This document shows positions 1-10,762 of a stretch of 64,000 bases of DNA, piece by piece (the stretch's first letter is position 1; every line of letters starts with the position of its first letter). The translations under genes were made by a program, and so were the position numbers. The notes beneath the pieces were generated by a model that saw only the letters and a program-made list of their open reading frames with translations, ran no database searches and had not been told where the DNA came from. The stretch comes from Pseudomonas guariconensis (lineage in GTDB: Bacteria; Pseudomonadota; Gammaproteobacteria; Pseudomonadales; Pseudomonadaceae): assembly GCF_900102675.1 (NCBI RefSeq), contig NZ_FMYX01000002.1:124001-188000 (forward strand), read 5' to 3'.

Positions 1-1
1 C

Positions 2-925
2 TTCACCACGGCCATCTACCAGCAGTTCGAACTGGAGTTCAGCAACGCCAACGCGGCCATGCTTTCGGCTGTGCTGCTGGCGCTGTGCCTGGCAATGCTC
101 TGGCTGGAACTGCGCGTACGTGGCAAGGCGCGCCATGTGCGGATCGGCCAGGGCGTGGCCCGTCGCGGTCAACCGGTTCGCCTACGGGTTTGGATGCCCT
201 TGGGGCAGTTGTTCTGCCTGTCACTGGCGGTACTGGGCAGCGGAATCCCCTTGGCCATGCTCGGCTACTGGTTGAGTGTGGGTTCATCGGCAGCATTTCC
301 GGTTACGGAAATCGGCAAGGCACTGCTGACGTCACTGTCAGTCTCCTTGGGTGGAGCCGGTTTTTGCGTGCTGCTGGCGCTGCCCATCAGCTTTCTGGTG
401 GTGCGCTACAAGGGCCGCCTGGCGATCTGGGCCGAGCGCCTGCCCTACCTGCTGCATGCCTTGCCAGGGCTGGTGATCGCGCTGACGCTGGTGTTCTTCG
501 CCCTGCACTATGTGCCGGCCCTTTACCAGACGTCCGCCCTGCTGCTGCTGGCCTATGCCTTGCTGTTCCTGCCACTGGCACAGGCCCCCGTGCGCACGGC
601 CCTGAACAAAGCCTCCCCCACGCTGGAAGAAGCGGCCCGAACCTTGGGCGCCAGCAGTTTTGGCGCCTTCTGCCGGGTGACTCTGCCGATCATCTTCCCA
701 GCCCTGGCAGCGGCCTTCGCCCTGGTATTCCTCGATGCCATGAAGGAGCTGACCGCTACCCTGCTACTCAGCCCCACCGGCATGACGACGCTGGCAACAG
801 AAGTCTGGGCGCATACCGCCAACGTCGAATTCGCCGCGGCAGCACCTTATGCGGCGCTACTGATCGTGGTGTCGGGGTTGCCGGTGTATTTGCTGACCAC
901 GCGGATGTATCTGAACAAGGCGTAA
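2..925 (+). CDS. Iron(III)-type ABC transporter permease, 3' part only
   Basis: This is the C-terminal part of an inner-membrane permease of the FbpB/ThiP-like binding-protein-dependent family. The reading frame is open from base 2, so the true start lies outside the window; the ATG at 59 is internal. At least seven hydrophobic segments are visible. The cytoplasmic EAA loop that docks the ATPase is clear (EEAARTLGASSF, about codons 211-222 of the visible part). Two-half permeases of this family are near 540 residues, so the visible 307 codons fit the second half plus the linker. Iron as substrate is inferred from family resemblance only; the binding protein and ATPase genes are not in view. 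A strong hairpin follows the stop. Confidence 0.85.
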   Translation, partial: FTTAIYQQFELEFSNANAAMLSAVLLALCLAMLWLELRVRGKARHVRIGQGVARRGQPVRLRVWMPLGQLFCLSLAVLGSGIPLAMLGYWLSVGSSAAFPVTEIGKALLTSLSVSLGGAGFCVLLALPISFLVVRYKGRLAIWAERLPYLLHALPGLVIALTLVFFALHYVPALYQTSALLLLAYALLFLPLAQAPVRTALNKASPTLEEAARTLGASSFGAFCRVTLPIIFPALAAAFALVFLDAMKELTATLLLSPTGMTTLATEVWAHTANVEFAAAAPYAALLIVVSGLPVYLLTTRMYLNKA

Positions 926-947
926 ACCGTTTCGTAGATCCCCCCCC

Positions 948-978
948 GATCCAGGGGCTGCTTTACAGCCCCTGGATC
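948..978. terminator. Strong hairpin between convergent genes
   Basis: A perfect 13-bp stem (GATCCAGGGGCTG and its complement) encloses a 5-nt loop. It lies between the ends of the convergent permease and chemoreceptor genes. Neither side carries a proper T tract, so it may work as a bidirectional transcript end or 3' stabiliser rather than a classical intrinsic terminator. Confidence 0.55.
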
Positions 979-1019
979 CGGCAGGGCAACAGTCGCCCCG
1001 TCACACCCCCTACGTTTTT

Positions 1020-2954
1020 TCAGGCGCGGAACTGCCCCAGGCTCGCCCGCAACTGTGCCGCCAGATCATCCAGCACCTTGCTGCTGGCCGTGGTCTGCAT
1101 CACCACCTCTGCCGAACGCTCAGCCTGGGCATGGATATTCTCCACTCGTCCGCGCACAGCCTGCGCGCCGTGAGCCTGTTGTTCAGCCGCCCGGGTCGCG
1201 AGACCGATGGCCGAGTGCACCTGCTCCACCGCTGCCTGTACCGACTGCTGACGACGCTCATTGTCACGCAGCACCAACAACCCTTCGCTTGCCTGGCGAC
1301 CGGCCTGGCTAATGGTGGCCACCGCCTCCTTGGCTCCTGCCTGCAAGGCGGCGATGTGCGCCTGGATATCGCCCGTAGAGCTCTGGGTCTTGCTTGCCAG
1401 GGCGCGCACTTCATCGGCGACCACGGCAAAGCCGCGTCCCGTCTCTCCGGCCCGGGCAGCCTCGATAGCGGCGTTGAGCGCCAGCAGGTTGGTTTGCTCA
1501 GCGATGCCGTGGATCACGGTCAACACCACTTCGATCTGCTCGCTCTGCTTGGCCAGCCGTTCGATTACCTGAGAACCCGTCTCCACCTCCCCGGCCAGGT
1601 TCTCGATCAAACGCGCCAGCTGGGTGGAAGCGCGACTGTTCTCGTCAGTGGCTTGGCGGATATCCACCACTTGCTGCAAGGCCGCTTGCATGGCCTGGCT
1701 TTCGGCCTGGGCCTCGTCCGCCATGCTCGAAAGATCACGCAGACTGGCGGCGACCTCGTCACGCTGCAGCGCAGCGGCTGCGTCGGCACCTGCGTTGCGC
1801 TGAGCCATGGTGTCGATTTCCACTCCCGTACGCTGAGCCACTTCGCCAGCCTCGCGGACGATGGGCTGCAACTTGTCGACGAAGCGATTGACCGCCGAGG
1901 CCATATCACCGATCTCGTCACGGCTGTCGAGCGCCACCCGCTTGGTCAGATCGCCCTCGCCCGCCGCCAGATCGTTCAGCGCCCCAATCAACAAGCGCAG
2001 CTTGTTGACCACACGCCGCCCCAGCACCACGGCCACCACCAACAACACGCCCAAGCCTACCAGCACCAGGCCCAGGCCGATCCGCCAGCGCAGCTCGGCC
2101 GCGGCATCGCGCACGGTTTGCGCGGTGTTGGCCTGCATGGCGGTGGCGCTGTTCTGTGCGGTCTCGAGACGCGACCGCAGGGCCTTGCCACTGTCGGCGG
2201 CGGCCGCCACCAGGCTATCGCCCACCAGTTGCTCGCCGCTGGCGATCAAGGCAGCAAAGCGCTGGTCCAGCGCCTTGAGCTCCTGCTCCACCCCGGCGGT
2301 CGACACGCCCATCAGCACCTTGCCGATCTCGGCGCCATTGGGGTTGATGGACGCCTCGACGTAGTACACCGAAGGGTCCTTGCGCGCGGCATCGAGCACC
2401 TTGTCCAACGCGCGCTCGCCCTGCCCGCGCTCGATCAGCGTCTGGTTGATGGGATTTTGGCGATTCAGGTAGCGGGTCAGGTGTTGGCCTTGGGCGTCGT
2501 CATAAATGACGAACAACACATTGGGATTGCGCTGCGCGCGACGCGCAAAGTCCGAAAGCGTCGGTACATCGTTGTCCCAGATGGCGCGCGGCGCGACAGA
2601 GGCCAATAGCTCGGCCATGTCGTTGGCCGAGTCCTTGAGGTTCTTCTCCAGCGTGGCGCGCAGTTGCTGCTGCTCACCCTGCAGGCGCTCGGAAAGGCCG
2701 GCGCTCAGGCGCTGACGAGTGCTGGCCGAGAGGCTGTCGAGCCCGGCGCGGACATCCTGCCCGGCCTGCTCCAGTTCAGCGGCCAGTTTCTGGCTGTCGC
2801 TGCCCAAGCGTGCACCCAAATCGGCTTCTAGGGCGGTGACCGTGCTCCGCGTTAGTGCAACGGCAACCAGCACCTGCACCAGAAGAGCGATACCAAGTGC
2901 AACAAACACTGGCCGCAAGAGGCGGCTTCGTAACAGTGAAAGAATGGCAGACAC
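1020..2954 (-). CDS. Methyl-accepting chemotaxis protein
   Basis: This is a 644-residue transmembrane chemoreceptor that signals to CheA/CheW. A first membrane helix lies at about residues 11-33. A long periplasmic, largely helical sensor region follows, and a second helix lies at about 292-315. Next come a HAMP segment and a coiled-coil signalling domain whose hairpin tip reads [19 protein letters not shown]. The start is GTG, supported by GGGAG eight bases upstream. No CheR/CheB-tethering pentapeptide is seen at the C terminus. The ligand cannot be told from sequence. The gene follows purA on the same strand but is separated from it by a terminator, so it is probably transcribed alone. Confidence 0.93.
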   Translation of the reverse strand: MSAILSLLRSRLLRPVFVALGIALLVQVLVAVALTRSTVTALEADLGARLGSDSQKLAAELEQAGQDVRAGLDSLSASTRQRLSAGLSERLQGEQQQLRATLEKNLKDSANDMAELLASVAPRAIWDNDVPTLSDFARRAQRNPNVLFVIYDDAQGQHLTRYLNRQNPINQTLIERGQGERALDKVLDAARKDPSVYYVEASINPNGAEIGKVLMGVSTAGVEQELKALDQRFAALIASGEQLVGDSLVAAAADSGKALRSRLETAQNSATAMQANTAQTVRDAAAELRWRIGLGLVLVGLGVLLVVAVVLGRRVVNKLRLLIGALNDLAAGEGDLTKRVALDSRDEIGDMASAVNRFVDKLQPIVREAGEVAQRTGVEIDTMAQRNAGADAAAALQRDEVAASLRDLSSMADEAQAESQAMQAALQQVVDIRQATDENSRASTQLARLIENLAGEVETGSQVIERLAKQSEQIEVVLTVIHGIAEQTNLLALNAAIEAARAGETGRGFAVVADEVRALASKTQSSTGDIQAHIAALQAGAKEAVATISQAGRQASEGLLVLRDNERRQQSVQAAVEQVHSAIGLATRAAEQQAHGAQAVRGRVENIHAQAERSAEVVMQTTASSKVLDDLAAQLRASLGQFRA

Positions 2955-3014
2955 GTTGTAACTCCCGTGTTTTCTGGCGCCATTACTTTGATGGCACCGA
3001 CAGGAGTTTCATAC

Positions 3015-3030
3015 AGCAAGGGTTATGCCC
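3015..3030 (-). promoter_or_regulatory. Possible sigma-54 promoter of the chemoreceptor gene
   Basis: On the minus strand the sequence reads GGGCATAACCCTTGCT. It has the GG-N10-GC spacing and the GGCA and TTGC elements of RpoN promoters. It would start transcription about 50 bases before the GTG start. About one match of this quality is expected by chance in a window this size, so the call rests mainly on position. Confidence 0.3.
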
Positions 3031-3095
3031 AGCACAGCAGGGATAAACGCCAATGTCTGGCGCCTGACAAGGCATTTCTGCATGGTGCCCAAATG

Positions 3096-3128
3096 AAAAC
3101 GCCGCGACTCCTTGCGGAGCGCGGCGTT
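3096..3128 (-). terminator. Intrinsic terminator of purA
   Basis: The arms AACGCCGCG and CGCGGCGTT (3098-3106 and 3120-3128) enclose a smaller CTCC/GGAG stem. On the minus strand the hairpin runs directly into TTTTCATTT. It lies just past the purA stop codon. Confidence 0.8.
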
Positions 3129-3150
3129 CGATCACTGCCGAAGCGACTGA

Positions 3151-4458
<1,308 letters not shown>

Positions 4459-4499
4459 TCACGCAAACTTGGTTGCCGGCCCACGGCCGACGAAGAATC

Positions 4500-5687
4500 T
4501 CAATGGGTCAGCGGCAGTACCTGCCAGCGCCCGTCTTGCTGAATCAATTGCCGATCACAATCCGCCTCGAGAGCAGCACTCAACGGCTGACCAGGCAGTG
4601 CCTGGACCACACGCTGGCCCTCGTTGCGCAACTGGCAGACCATCTGCCAGAGGGCCGTGTCGCCGCTGTCGGGCATCCAGATCCCGCCAGAAGGCAATAC
4701 GACCTCCGCTCGCCCCAGTGTGACCAGGGTCTTCAAATCCGTGGAAAATCCAGTGGCTGGGCGTGCCCGGCCAAAATCGGCGCCGATGTCGTCGTAGCGT
4801 CCGCCCTGGGCGATCGACTGACCGACGCCTGGAACGAACACGGCGAACACCACGCCGGTGTGATAGTGATAGCCGCGCAACTCGCCCAGGTCGAAGTACA
4901 GCGGCAAGTCCGGATAACGCGCCGCCAGGCGATCGGCGATCGCCAGCAAATCGTCAAGCGCCGCCAGCACGCTGGCTGGCGCACGCCCCAGGCGGACGCG
5001 GGCCTCGGCCAGCACCTCACGACCACCGCACAGCTCGGTCAGGGCACGCAGCATGTTGCCCAGATCCTTCGGCAGGTCGGCGGTCAGGGCCTGCACTTCA
5101 TCGACGGCCTTGCGCTGCAGGGCGTCGAACAACTGCTGCTCGACCGCCCCGGACAAGCCGGCGGCACGGGCCAGGCCACGGTAGATGCCCACATGGCCGA
5201 GGTCCATGTGCACATCGGCGACATCGGTCAGTTGCAACGTGGCGAGCATCAGGCTGATGACCTCGACGTCACTGGTGGGACTGGCATCGCCGTACAACTC
5301 AGCACCGAGCTGAATCGGGCTGCGCGAAGTGGACAGTGCACGGGGTTGAGCGTGCAGAACGCTACCGGCATAGCACAGGCGGCTCGGCCCTTCGCGACGC
5401 AAGGTGTGGGCGTCGATACGCGCCACCTGCGGAGTGAAGTCGGCGCGGAAGCCCATCAGGCGACCGGACTGCGGGTCGACCACCTTGAAGGTGCGCTGGT
5501 CCAGGTCCTGGCCGGCACCGGTGAGCAGCGATTCCAGGTACTCGATATGCGGGGTGACGACCAGCTCGTAACCCCAACTCTGGAACAGGTCCAACACCTG
5601 GCGACGCGCGATCTCGATGCGCGCAGCCTCAGGCGGCAGTACTTCCTCGATGCCATCTGGCAGCAGCCAGCGGTCTACCGTTGCCAT
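4500..5687 (-). CDS. hisZ: ATP phosphoribosyltransferase regulatory subunit
   Basis: HisZ is a class II histidyl-tRNA-synthetase-like protein without aminoacylating activity. It forms a complex with the short form of HisG in the first step of histidine synthesis. The 395 residues match the family length. Synthetase-like signatures are visible, including the motif-2-like segment [14 protein letters not shown]. The start [12 protein letters not shown] is chosen because homologues begin there; the open frame extends 21 codons further. The gene lies between hflC and purA, away from other his genes, which is the usual Pseudomonas position. Confidence 0.96.
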   Translation of the reverse strand: MATVDRWLLPDGIEEVLPPEAARIEIARRQVLDLFQSWGYELVVTPHIEYLESLLTGAGQDLDQRTFKVVDPQSGRLMGFRADFTPQVARIDAHTLRREGPSRLCYAGSVLHAQPRALSTSRSPIQLGAELYGDASPTSDVEVISLMLATLQLTDVADVHMDLGHVGIYRGLARAAGLSGAVEQQLFDALQRKAVDEVQALTADLPKDLGNMLRALTELCGGREVLAEARVRLGRAPASVLAALDDLLAIADRLAARYPDLPLYFDLGELRGYHYHTGVVFAVFVPGVGQSIAQGGRYDDIGADFGRARPATGFSTDLKTLVTLGRAEVVLPSGGIWMPDSGDTALWQMVCQLRNEGQRVVQALPGQPLSAALEADCDRQLIQQDGRWQVLPLTH

Positions 5688-5869
5688 TACGCCATTTCCC
5701 CTCTGGTCCGGGCGGCTTGCCAGCTGGCGAGCCGTCAGTAAAGCAGGCATTGGCGCACAGCAGCGGGCAGCACCGATCCCAGCGCTACCACCGTACCCAA
5801 TACCCTCGAATAGCCTTGCGACCTGACCAAACCGTCAACCGACACGTTGCCGATCAACCTTGCAGACGC

Positions 5870-5892
5870 AAAAAAGCCGGGAATTTCCCGGC
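5870..5892 (-). terminator. Intrinsic terminator downstream of hflC
   Basis: On the minus strand a GCCGGGAA/TTCCCGGC palindrome is followed immediately by six T residues. It lies about 85 bp after the hflC stop and before hisZ, marking the likely end of the long amiB-hflC transcription unit. Confidence 0.85.
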
Positions 5893-5924
5893 TGACTCAT
5901 CATACACCCCTTTTCCTTCAGGAT

Positions 5925-5961
5925 GCACCCCGCTTGGCATTTTAGCTGCCAGGCGGGGTGC
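5925..5961 (-). terminator. Second hairpin directly after hflC
   Basis: Two 15-base arms (5925-5939 and 5947-5961) pair with one mismatch around a 7-base loop. The hairpin begins 15 bases past the hflC stop and has no T tract. With the T-tailed terminator further on it forms a tandem, so it may protect the transcript end or back up termination. Confidence 0.6.
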
Positions 5962-5976
5962 GTCTTCAGGAAGGGC

Positions 5977-6846
5977 TCAAGGCTTGCTCTTGTCCAGGAA
6001 GCGGAAGAACTCGTTCTTCGGATCGAGGACCAGCACGTCGCTCTTGCTGGAGAAGCTCTCGCGATAGGCCTGCAGGCTACGGTAGAACGCATAGAAGTCC
6101 GCGTCCTGGTTGTAAGCCTTGGCATAAATGGCAGCCGCCTGGGCGTCGCCGTCACCGCGGGTCTCTTCCGCTTCACGATAGGCCTCGGCCAGCAGTACAC
6201 GACGCTGACGGTCGGCATCGGCACGGATACCTTCGGCCAGTTCGTTACCCTTGGCGCGGTGCTCACGGGCTTCACGCTCACGCTCGGTGCTCATGCGGTC
6301 GAACACACTGCGGTTGACTTCCTTCGGCAGGTCGATGGCCTTGACGCGCACGTCGACGACCTCGATACCCAGTTCCTTGCTGGCCATGCGATTCAGCGAA
6401 GCGGTGATGTCGGCCATCAACGCATCACGCTCACCGGAGACCACCTCGTGCAGGGTGCGCTTACCGAACTGGTCACGCAGGCCGCTTTCCAGACGACGGG
6501 ACAGACGCTCATCGGCGATCTGCTTGAGGCCCGAGGTCGCGGTGTAGAAGCGTTCGGCGTCCTTGACTCGCCATTTGGCGTAAGCATCGACCATCACCGC
6601 CTTCTTCTCGAGTGTCAGGAAGCGCTGGGTCGGTGCATCCAGGGTCATCAGACGGGCGTCGAACTTGCGCACCTGGTTGACGTAGGGGACCTTCACATGC
6701 AGGCCTGGCTGGACATCCGCCTGGACCACGCGGCCGAATTGCAGCAATACCGCACGCTCGGTCTGGGACACGATGTAGAAGCTGTTCCAGGCCACGATGG
6801 CCAGCACCACGGCGGCGATCAGGGCGATCAGCGATTTATTGCTCAT
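5977..6846 (-). CDS. hflC: HflC, modulator of FtsH protease
   Basis: HflC is an SPFH/prohibitin-family inner-membrane protein. With HflK it forms a large periplasmic-facing assembly around FtsH that controls membrane-protein degradation. The 289-residue protein has one N-terminal membrane helix (about residues 6-26), followed by the SPFH band-7 domain and a charged helical region typical of the family. Its ATG overlaps the hflK stop by one base (TGATG), implying coupled translation. Two hairpins follow the stop. Confidence 0.96.
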   Translation of the reverse strand: MSNKSLIALIAAVVLAIVAWNSFYIVSQTERAVLLQFGRVVQADVQPGLHVKVPYVNQVRKFDARLMTLDAPTQRFLTLEKKAVMVDAYAKWRVKDAERFYTATSGLKQIADERLSRRLESGLRDQFGKRTLHEVVSGERDALMADITASLNRMASKELGIEVVDVRVKAIDLPKEVNRSVFDRMSTEREREAREHRAKGNELAEGIRADADRQRRVLLAEAYREAEETRGDGDAQAAAIYAKAYNQDADFYAFYRSLQAYRESFSSKSDVLVLDPKNEFFRFLDKSKP

Positions 6847-8024
6847 CAGCGGCTCTCCCTAGAACGCAGCGATTGTTGCTGCTGTTGCATTTCCTGCGCC
6901 GCGCGCGCGGCCGCATCGTTGGCCGACGCCGGTACTGTGCTGACCGGTGCGGCCGAATGGCGGCTGCCTTCGACCATCTTGTCCAGTGGCAGGTAGAGCA
7001 GGTTGTTCTGCCCATCCTTGCTGGTCACCAGGACCTTGCTCGAATTGCTGTAGACCTCCTGCATGGTCTCCAGGTACAGGCGCTGACGGGTCACGTCCGG
7101 TGCCTTTCGGTACTCGGCAACCAACTTGCTGAAGCGATCGGCCTCACCCTTGGCGCGGGCGATGACTTCATCGCGGTAGCCGTTGGCATCCTCGATTATG
7201 CGCTGAGCCTGACCACGGGCCTCCGGCACCACACCGTTGGCGTAGGACTCGGCCTGGTTGCGTGCACGCTGCTCGTCCTCGCGGGCACGGATCACGTCAT
7301 CGAACGCTTCCTGCACTTCACGCGGGGCTGCCGCGCTCTGCACGTTGACCTGAGTGACGGTGATACCGGTGCGGTAGTTGTCGAGGAAGCGCTGCAGGCG
7401 CTCACGGATATCGACGGCCATCTGCTCACGGCCTTCGGTCAACACCTGGTCCATCGAGGTGGAACCCACCACATGGCGCAGGGCGCTGTCGGTCGCGTGC
7501 TGCAGGCTGACCTCCGGCTGGTCGACGTTGAGTACGAAGTCCTGCAGGTTGGTGATCTTGTACTGCACGGTCAGCGGCACCTCGACGATGTTCTCGTCCT
7601 CGGTGAGCATCTGGCCCTGCTTGGTGTAGGCCCGCTCGCGGGTCACGTTCTCAAGATATTTACGGTCAATGGGCGGGAAATAGATATTCAAGCCCGGACC
7701 GACAGTCTCGTAGTACTTGCCGAAGCGCAGCACCACAGCCTGTTCCTGTTCGTCCACGACGTACACGGCGCTGTACAGCCAGATGGCCGCAAGCACGGCC
7801 AGGCCGATGCCCAGCAGGCCCAGGCCGCCACCTTTGCCAACATTGCGGTCACCACCGCCACCGCGTTTCTTGCCGCTGCCAAACATGCCGTTGAGGCTGT
7901 CCTGCAGCTTGCGGAAGGCCTCGTCCAGATCCGGTGGACCTTTCTTGTCGCCACCACCGCCGCCACGACGGCCGCCCCAGGGATCCTGATTGTTCGAGTT
8001 GCCACCCGGCTCATTCCAAGCCAT
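6846..8024 (-). CDS. hflK: HflK, modulator of FtsH protease
   Basis: HflK is the partner of HflC in the FtsH regulatory complex. The 392-residue protein has the characteristic cytoplasmic Gly/Asn-rich N terminus (MAWNEPGGNSNNQDPWGG), a membrane helix at about 74-95 and a band-7 domain. The C-terminal tail is rich in Gln and Ser. The start at 8024 is chosen over ATGs 4 and 12 codons upstream because GGAG lies seven bases before it and the family begins MAWNEPG. The order hflX-hflK-hflC is the enterobacterial order. Confidence 0.96.
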   Translation of the reverse strand: MAWNEPGGNSNNQDPWGGRRGGGGGDKKGPPDLDEAFRKLQDSLNGMFGSGKKRGGGGDRNVGKGGGLGLLGIGLAVLAAIWLYSAVYVVDEQEQAVVLRFGKYYETVGPGLNIYFPPIDRKYLENVTRERAYTKQGQMLTEDENIVEVPLTVQYKITNLQDFVLNVDQPEVSLQHATDSALRHVVGSTSMDQVLTEGREQMAVDIRERLQRFLDNYRTGITVTQVNVQSAAAPREVQEAFDDVIRAREDEQRARNQAESYANGVVPEARGQAQRIIEDANGYRDEVIARAKGEADRFSKLVAEYRKAPDVTRQRLYLETMQEVYSNSSKVLVTSKDGQNNLLYLPLDKMVEGSRHSAAPVSTVPASANDAAARAAQEMQQQQQSLRSRESR

Positions 8025-8120
8025 AGCGCTCTCCATCTGATAAAGCAAAGACGCGCCCACGGCGCGCCGTCCAATGCTACAGAATGCCTGTCACGGTCGC
8101 CCGGCGACCTCGACGGGCAT

Positions 8121-9422
8121 TTATTGCAAAGTGTGTTGCTCGATGAAAAGTTCAGGCTCCATGCCCTCGCGACTGACCAGGCGATTGAGCTCCACCCGGG
8201 GCAATCGCACGCTCAGCAGGCTGCGACCTTCTTCATCGTGCTCTTCGCCTTGCACCGCGCCCAGAGCGAAGAATTGCGCGCGCAAGCGGGCAAGTCGCTG
8301 TTCCAGACGCAGGGTTCCGACATACAGATCATCCCCCAGCAACTCGGCAATCGCCTGGCCAACCAGTTCCAGGCCACGTCCATCACGTGCCGATACCCAG
8401 ACCCGCTGCGGTTTGCCGTCGGCATCTCGCTGGATCTGCGGCTCGACATCTTCGAGCAGGTCGAGTTTGTTATAGACCTCGAGGATCGGCAAGCCTTCGG
8501 CTCCGATCTCGCCCAGCACCGCCAGTACCTGCTCGATCTGCTCCATACGCTCGGGCTCATGAGCATCGATGACGTGCAGCAACAGGTCGGAGTTGCTCGA
8601 TTCTTCGAGCGTAGCCCGAAATGCCTCGACAAGCTTGTGCGGCAGGTGGCGGATGAATCCCACGGTGTCGGCCAGCACGATCGGGCCTAGGTCGGCGAGT
8701 TCGAGTCGGCGCAAGGTCGGATCGAGGGTCGCGAACAACTGATCGGCGGCGTAGACGTCGGAGGTGGTCAAGGCGTTGAACAGCGTGGACTTGCCGGCGT
8801 TGGTGTAGCCCACCAGCGAAACGGATGGGATATCCGCACGTTTGCGGCCGCGCCTTGCCTGTTCGCGCTGACTGCGCACCTTTTCCAGACGCGCCTTGAT
8901 CTGCCGCAGGCGGACCCGCAACAGGCGGCGGTCGGTTTCCAGCTGGGTCTCACCCGGGCCGCGCAGGCCGATACCGCCCTTCTGCCGCTCCAAGTGGGTC
9001 CAACCGCGTACCAAGCGCGTGCTCATATGCTCGAGCTGAGCCAGTTCGACCTGCAGCTTGCCCTCATGGGTGCGCGCCCGCTGGGCGAAAATGTCAAGGA
9101 TCAGCCCGGTACGGTCGAGCACACGACACTCAAAGACGCGCTCGAGGTTGCGCTCCTGGCTGGGCGTGAGGGTGTGATTGAATATCACCAGATCGACCTG
9201 TTCGGCGTGGACCAGATCGCGCAGTTCCTCGACCTTGCCACTGCCAATCAGGTACTTGGCTGTAGGCTGGTGCCGGGCCACCGTGGCCAGCGAAACGATC
9301 TCCGCTCCGGCCGACAGCGCCAGCTCCTGAAACTCCTGCGGGTCTTCGCGCGCCTCAGGGTTCTGACCTTCCAAGTGAACGAGCAACGCTCGCTCACCAC
9401 CACCGTGGCGCTCAAAGAACAA
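8121..9422 (-). CDS. hflX: Ribosome-associated GTPase HflX
   Basis: HflX is a P-loop GTPase that splits stalled or heat-damaged 70S ribosomes. The 433-residue product has the N-terminal HflX domain, a coiled-coil Arg-rich linker, and the GTPase domain with P-loop GYTNAGKST and the NKLD-type specificity motif. The start codon is TTG, supported by AGGAG about seven bases upstream. No ATG gives the conserved N terminus. It begins 12 bp after the hfq stop, so its ribosome site lies in the short gap. Confidence 0.95.
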   Translation of the reverse strand: MFFERHGGGERALLVHLEGQNPEAREDPQEFQELALSAGAEIVSLATVARHQPTAKYLIGSGKVEELRDLVHAEQVDLVIFNHTLTPSQERNLERVFECRVLDRTGLILDIFAQRARTHEGKLQVELAQLEHMSTRLVRGWTHLERQKGGIGLRGPGETQLETDRRLLRVRLRQIKARLEKVRSQREQARRGRKRADIPSVSLVGYTNAGKSTLFNALTTSDVYAADQLFATLDPTLRRLELADLGPIVLADTVGFIRHLPHKLVEAFRATLEESSNSDLLLHVIDAHEPERMEQIEQVLAVLGEIGAEGLPILEVYNKLDLLEDVEPQIQRDADGKPQRVWVSARDGRGLELVGQAIAELLGDDLYVGTLRLEQRLARLRAQFFALGAVQGEEHDEEGRSLLSVRLPRVELNRLVSREGMEPELFIEQHTLQ

Positions 9423-9434
9423 TGCAGGCTCCTA

Positions 9435-9695
9435 TCAGGCGTTGCCTGGCTCGCTGTCGCCGTGTTCGGAATCGGACGGGCTTGGCAGGCGAACCGGACG
9501 GGCAGGAACCACGGTCGAAATGGCGTGCTTGTAGACCATCTGGCTGACGGTGTTCTTCAGCAGTACCACGAACTGGTCGAAGGATTCGATCGAGCCCTGC
9601 AGCTTGATCCCGTTTACCAGGTAAATGGAAACCGGGACCTTTTCTTTTCTCAAGGTGTTCAAGTAAGGGTCTTGTAGCGAATGCCCTTTTGACAT
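9435..9695 (-). CDS. hfq: RNA chaperone Hfq
   Basis: Hfq is a hexameric Sm-like protein that pairs small RNAs with mRNAs. In Pseudomonas it also acts with Crc to block translation of catabolic mRNAs. The 86-residue protein shows the Sm fold with Gln8 and the proximal-face YKH motif at residues 55-57, followed by a short acidic tail. The start MSKGHSLQ is set by AGGAG eight bases upstream; the open frame upstream is not part of the gene. It lies between miaA and hflX as in Escherichia coli. A possible Hfq/Crc target is present on the putP leader in this window. Confidence 0.98.
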   Translation of the reverse strand: MSKGHSLQDPYLNTLRKEKVPVSIYLVNGIKLQGSIESFDQFVVLLKNTVSQMVYKHAISTVVPARPVRLPSPSDSEHGDSEPGNA

Positions 9696-9789
9696 ATGCC
9701 GCACTCCTGTAAGGATCAATAGTAAAAAAACAATAAAATCGGTCATTCAAGCCATTCTAATCGCAAGAATAGACGGCAATTGCAGGGAC

Positions 9790-10761
9790 TCAGCTCAATA
9801 TGGAGATGGCCCCCAGGTATTTCAAGGTGCGGGACAGATTGTCGCAGGCCAGGCTGTCGAGCCACTCCACGCCGGACCAACCACGTAACCAGGTGAATTG
9901 CCGCTTGGCCAATTGGCGAGTGGCAATGATACCGCGTTCACGCATTTCTTCGGCTGTCAGCTTGCCGTCCAGGTAGTCCCAGACCTGCCGATACCCCACT
10001 GCCCGTATAGACGGCAGCCCTGCGTGCAAGTCACTTCTGGCACGCAGTGCTCGGACCTCGTCGACGAACCCCTGTTCCAGCATTTGCGAAAATCGTAGCG
10101 CAATTCGCTGATGCAAAATGTGACGATCTGTAGGAGCGATCGCCAAACTGGCGACAGTATAGGGCAAATGACCGCCCGCGCCTGCGTCTGAGCCGCGACT
10201 TTCCGCGTATTGACGTTGCCGGTGCGCGGTCATGCTTTCGCCGCTCACGCGATAGACTTCCAAGGCGCGAATCAGTCGCTGCGGGTCGTTGGGATGGATG
10301 CGCGCCGCCGATTCCGGATCCACTTCGGCCAATTGCCGGTGCAGCTCGGCCAAGCCCAGGTCCCGCGCCTGGGCCTCAAGCTCGGCACGCACGGCAGCGT
10401 CTGCGGCGGGCATATCCGCCAAACCATCGACCAGCGCCTTGTAATAAAGCATGGTGCCGCCCACCAGCAAAGGGATCTTGCCCCGCGCGGTGATCTCGGC
10501 CATCGCTTCCAGCGCGTCGGTACAAAATTGCGCCGCCGAGTAGCTCTCGGCCGGGTCGAGAATGTCGATCAGCCGATGGGGGTGTGCAGCCAGCACGTCC
10601 TTGGAAGGCTTGGCGGTGCCAATATCCATGCCGCGATAGACCAGCGCCGAATCGACACTGATCAGCTCACAGGGCAGCACCTTGGTCAGCTCGATGGCAA
10701 GGTCGGTCTTGCCGGCCGCCGTCGGGCCCATGAGGAATATCGCTGGGGGCTTGCCGCTCAT
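9790..10761 (-). CDS. miaA: tRNA dimethylallyltransferase
   Basis: MiaA transfers a dimethylallyl group to A37 of tRNAs that read codons beginning with U. The 323-residue protein opens with the P-loop [11 protein letters not shown] and keeps the [15 protein letters not shown] segment. The start is ATG at 10761, one base after the mutL stop; the family begins here, while the open frame extends 12 codons into mutL. Close spacing with mutL and hfq indicates one operon. Confidence 0.97.
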   Translation of the reverse strand: MSGKPPAIFLMGPTAAGKTDLAIELTKVLPCELISVDSALVYRGMDIGTAKPSKDVLAAHPHRLIDILDPAESYSAAQFCTDALEAMAEITARGKIPLLVGGTMLYYKALVDGLADMPAADAAVRAELEAQARDLGLAELHRQLAEVDPESAARIHPNDPQRLIRALEVYRVSGESMTAHRQRQYAESRGSDAGAGGHLPYTVASLAIAPTDRHILHQRIALRFSQMLEQGFVDEVRALRARSDLHAGLPSIRAVGYRQVWDYLDGKLTAEEMRERGIIATRQLAKRQFTWLRGWSGVEWLDSLACDNLSRTLKYLGAISILS

Positions 10762-10762
10762 G

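Noticed and set aside
939..947. Run of C residues and the G8 run at 50521-50528 as phase-variable tracts
   Set aside because: Both lie outside coding sequence and away from promoters, so slippage would not switch a gene.
6873..8690. 605-codon plus-strand open frame across hflK and hflX
   Set aside because: It spans two well-supported genes on the other strand, with composition typical of an antisense shadow and no motif.
10130..10160. REP-like TGTAGGAGCGATCGCCA within miaA
   Set aside because: It encodes a conserved part of MiaA ([16 protein letters not shown]) and has no paired copy, so the resemblance is chance.
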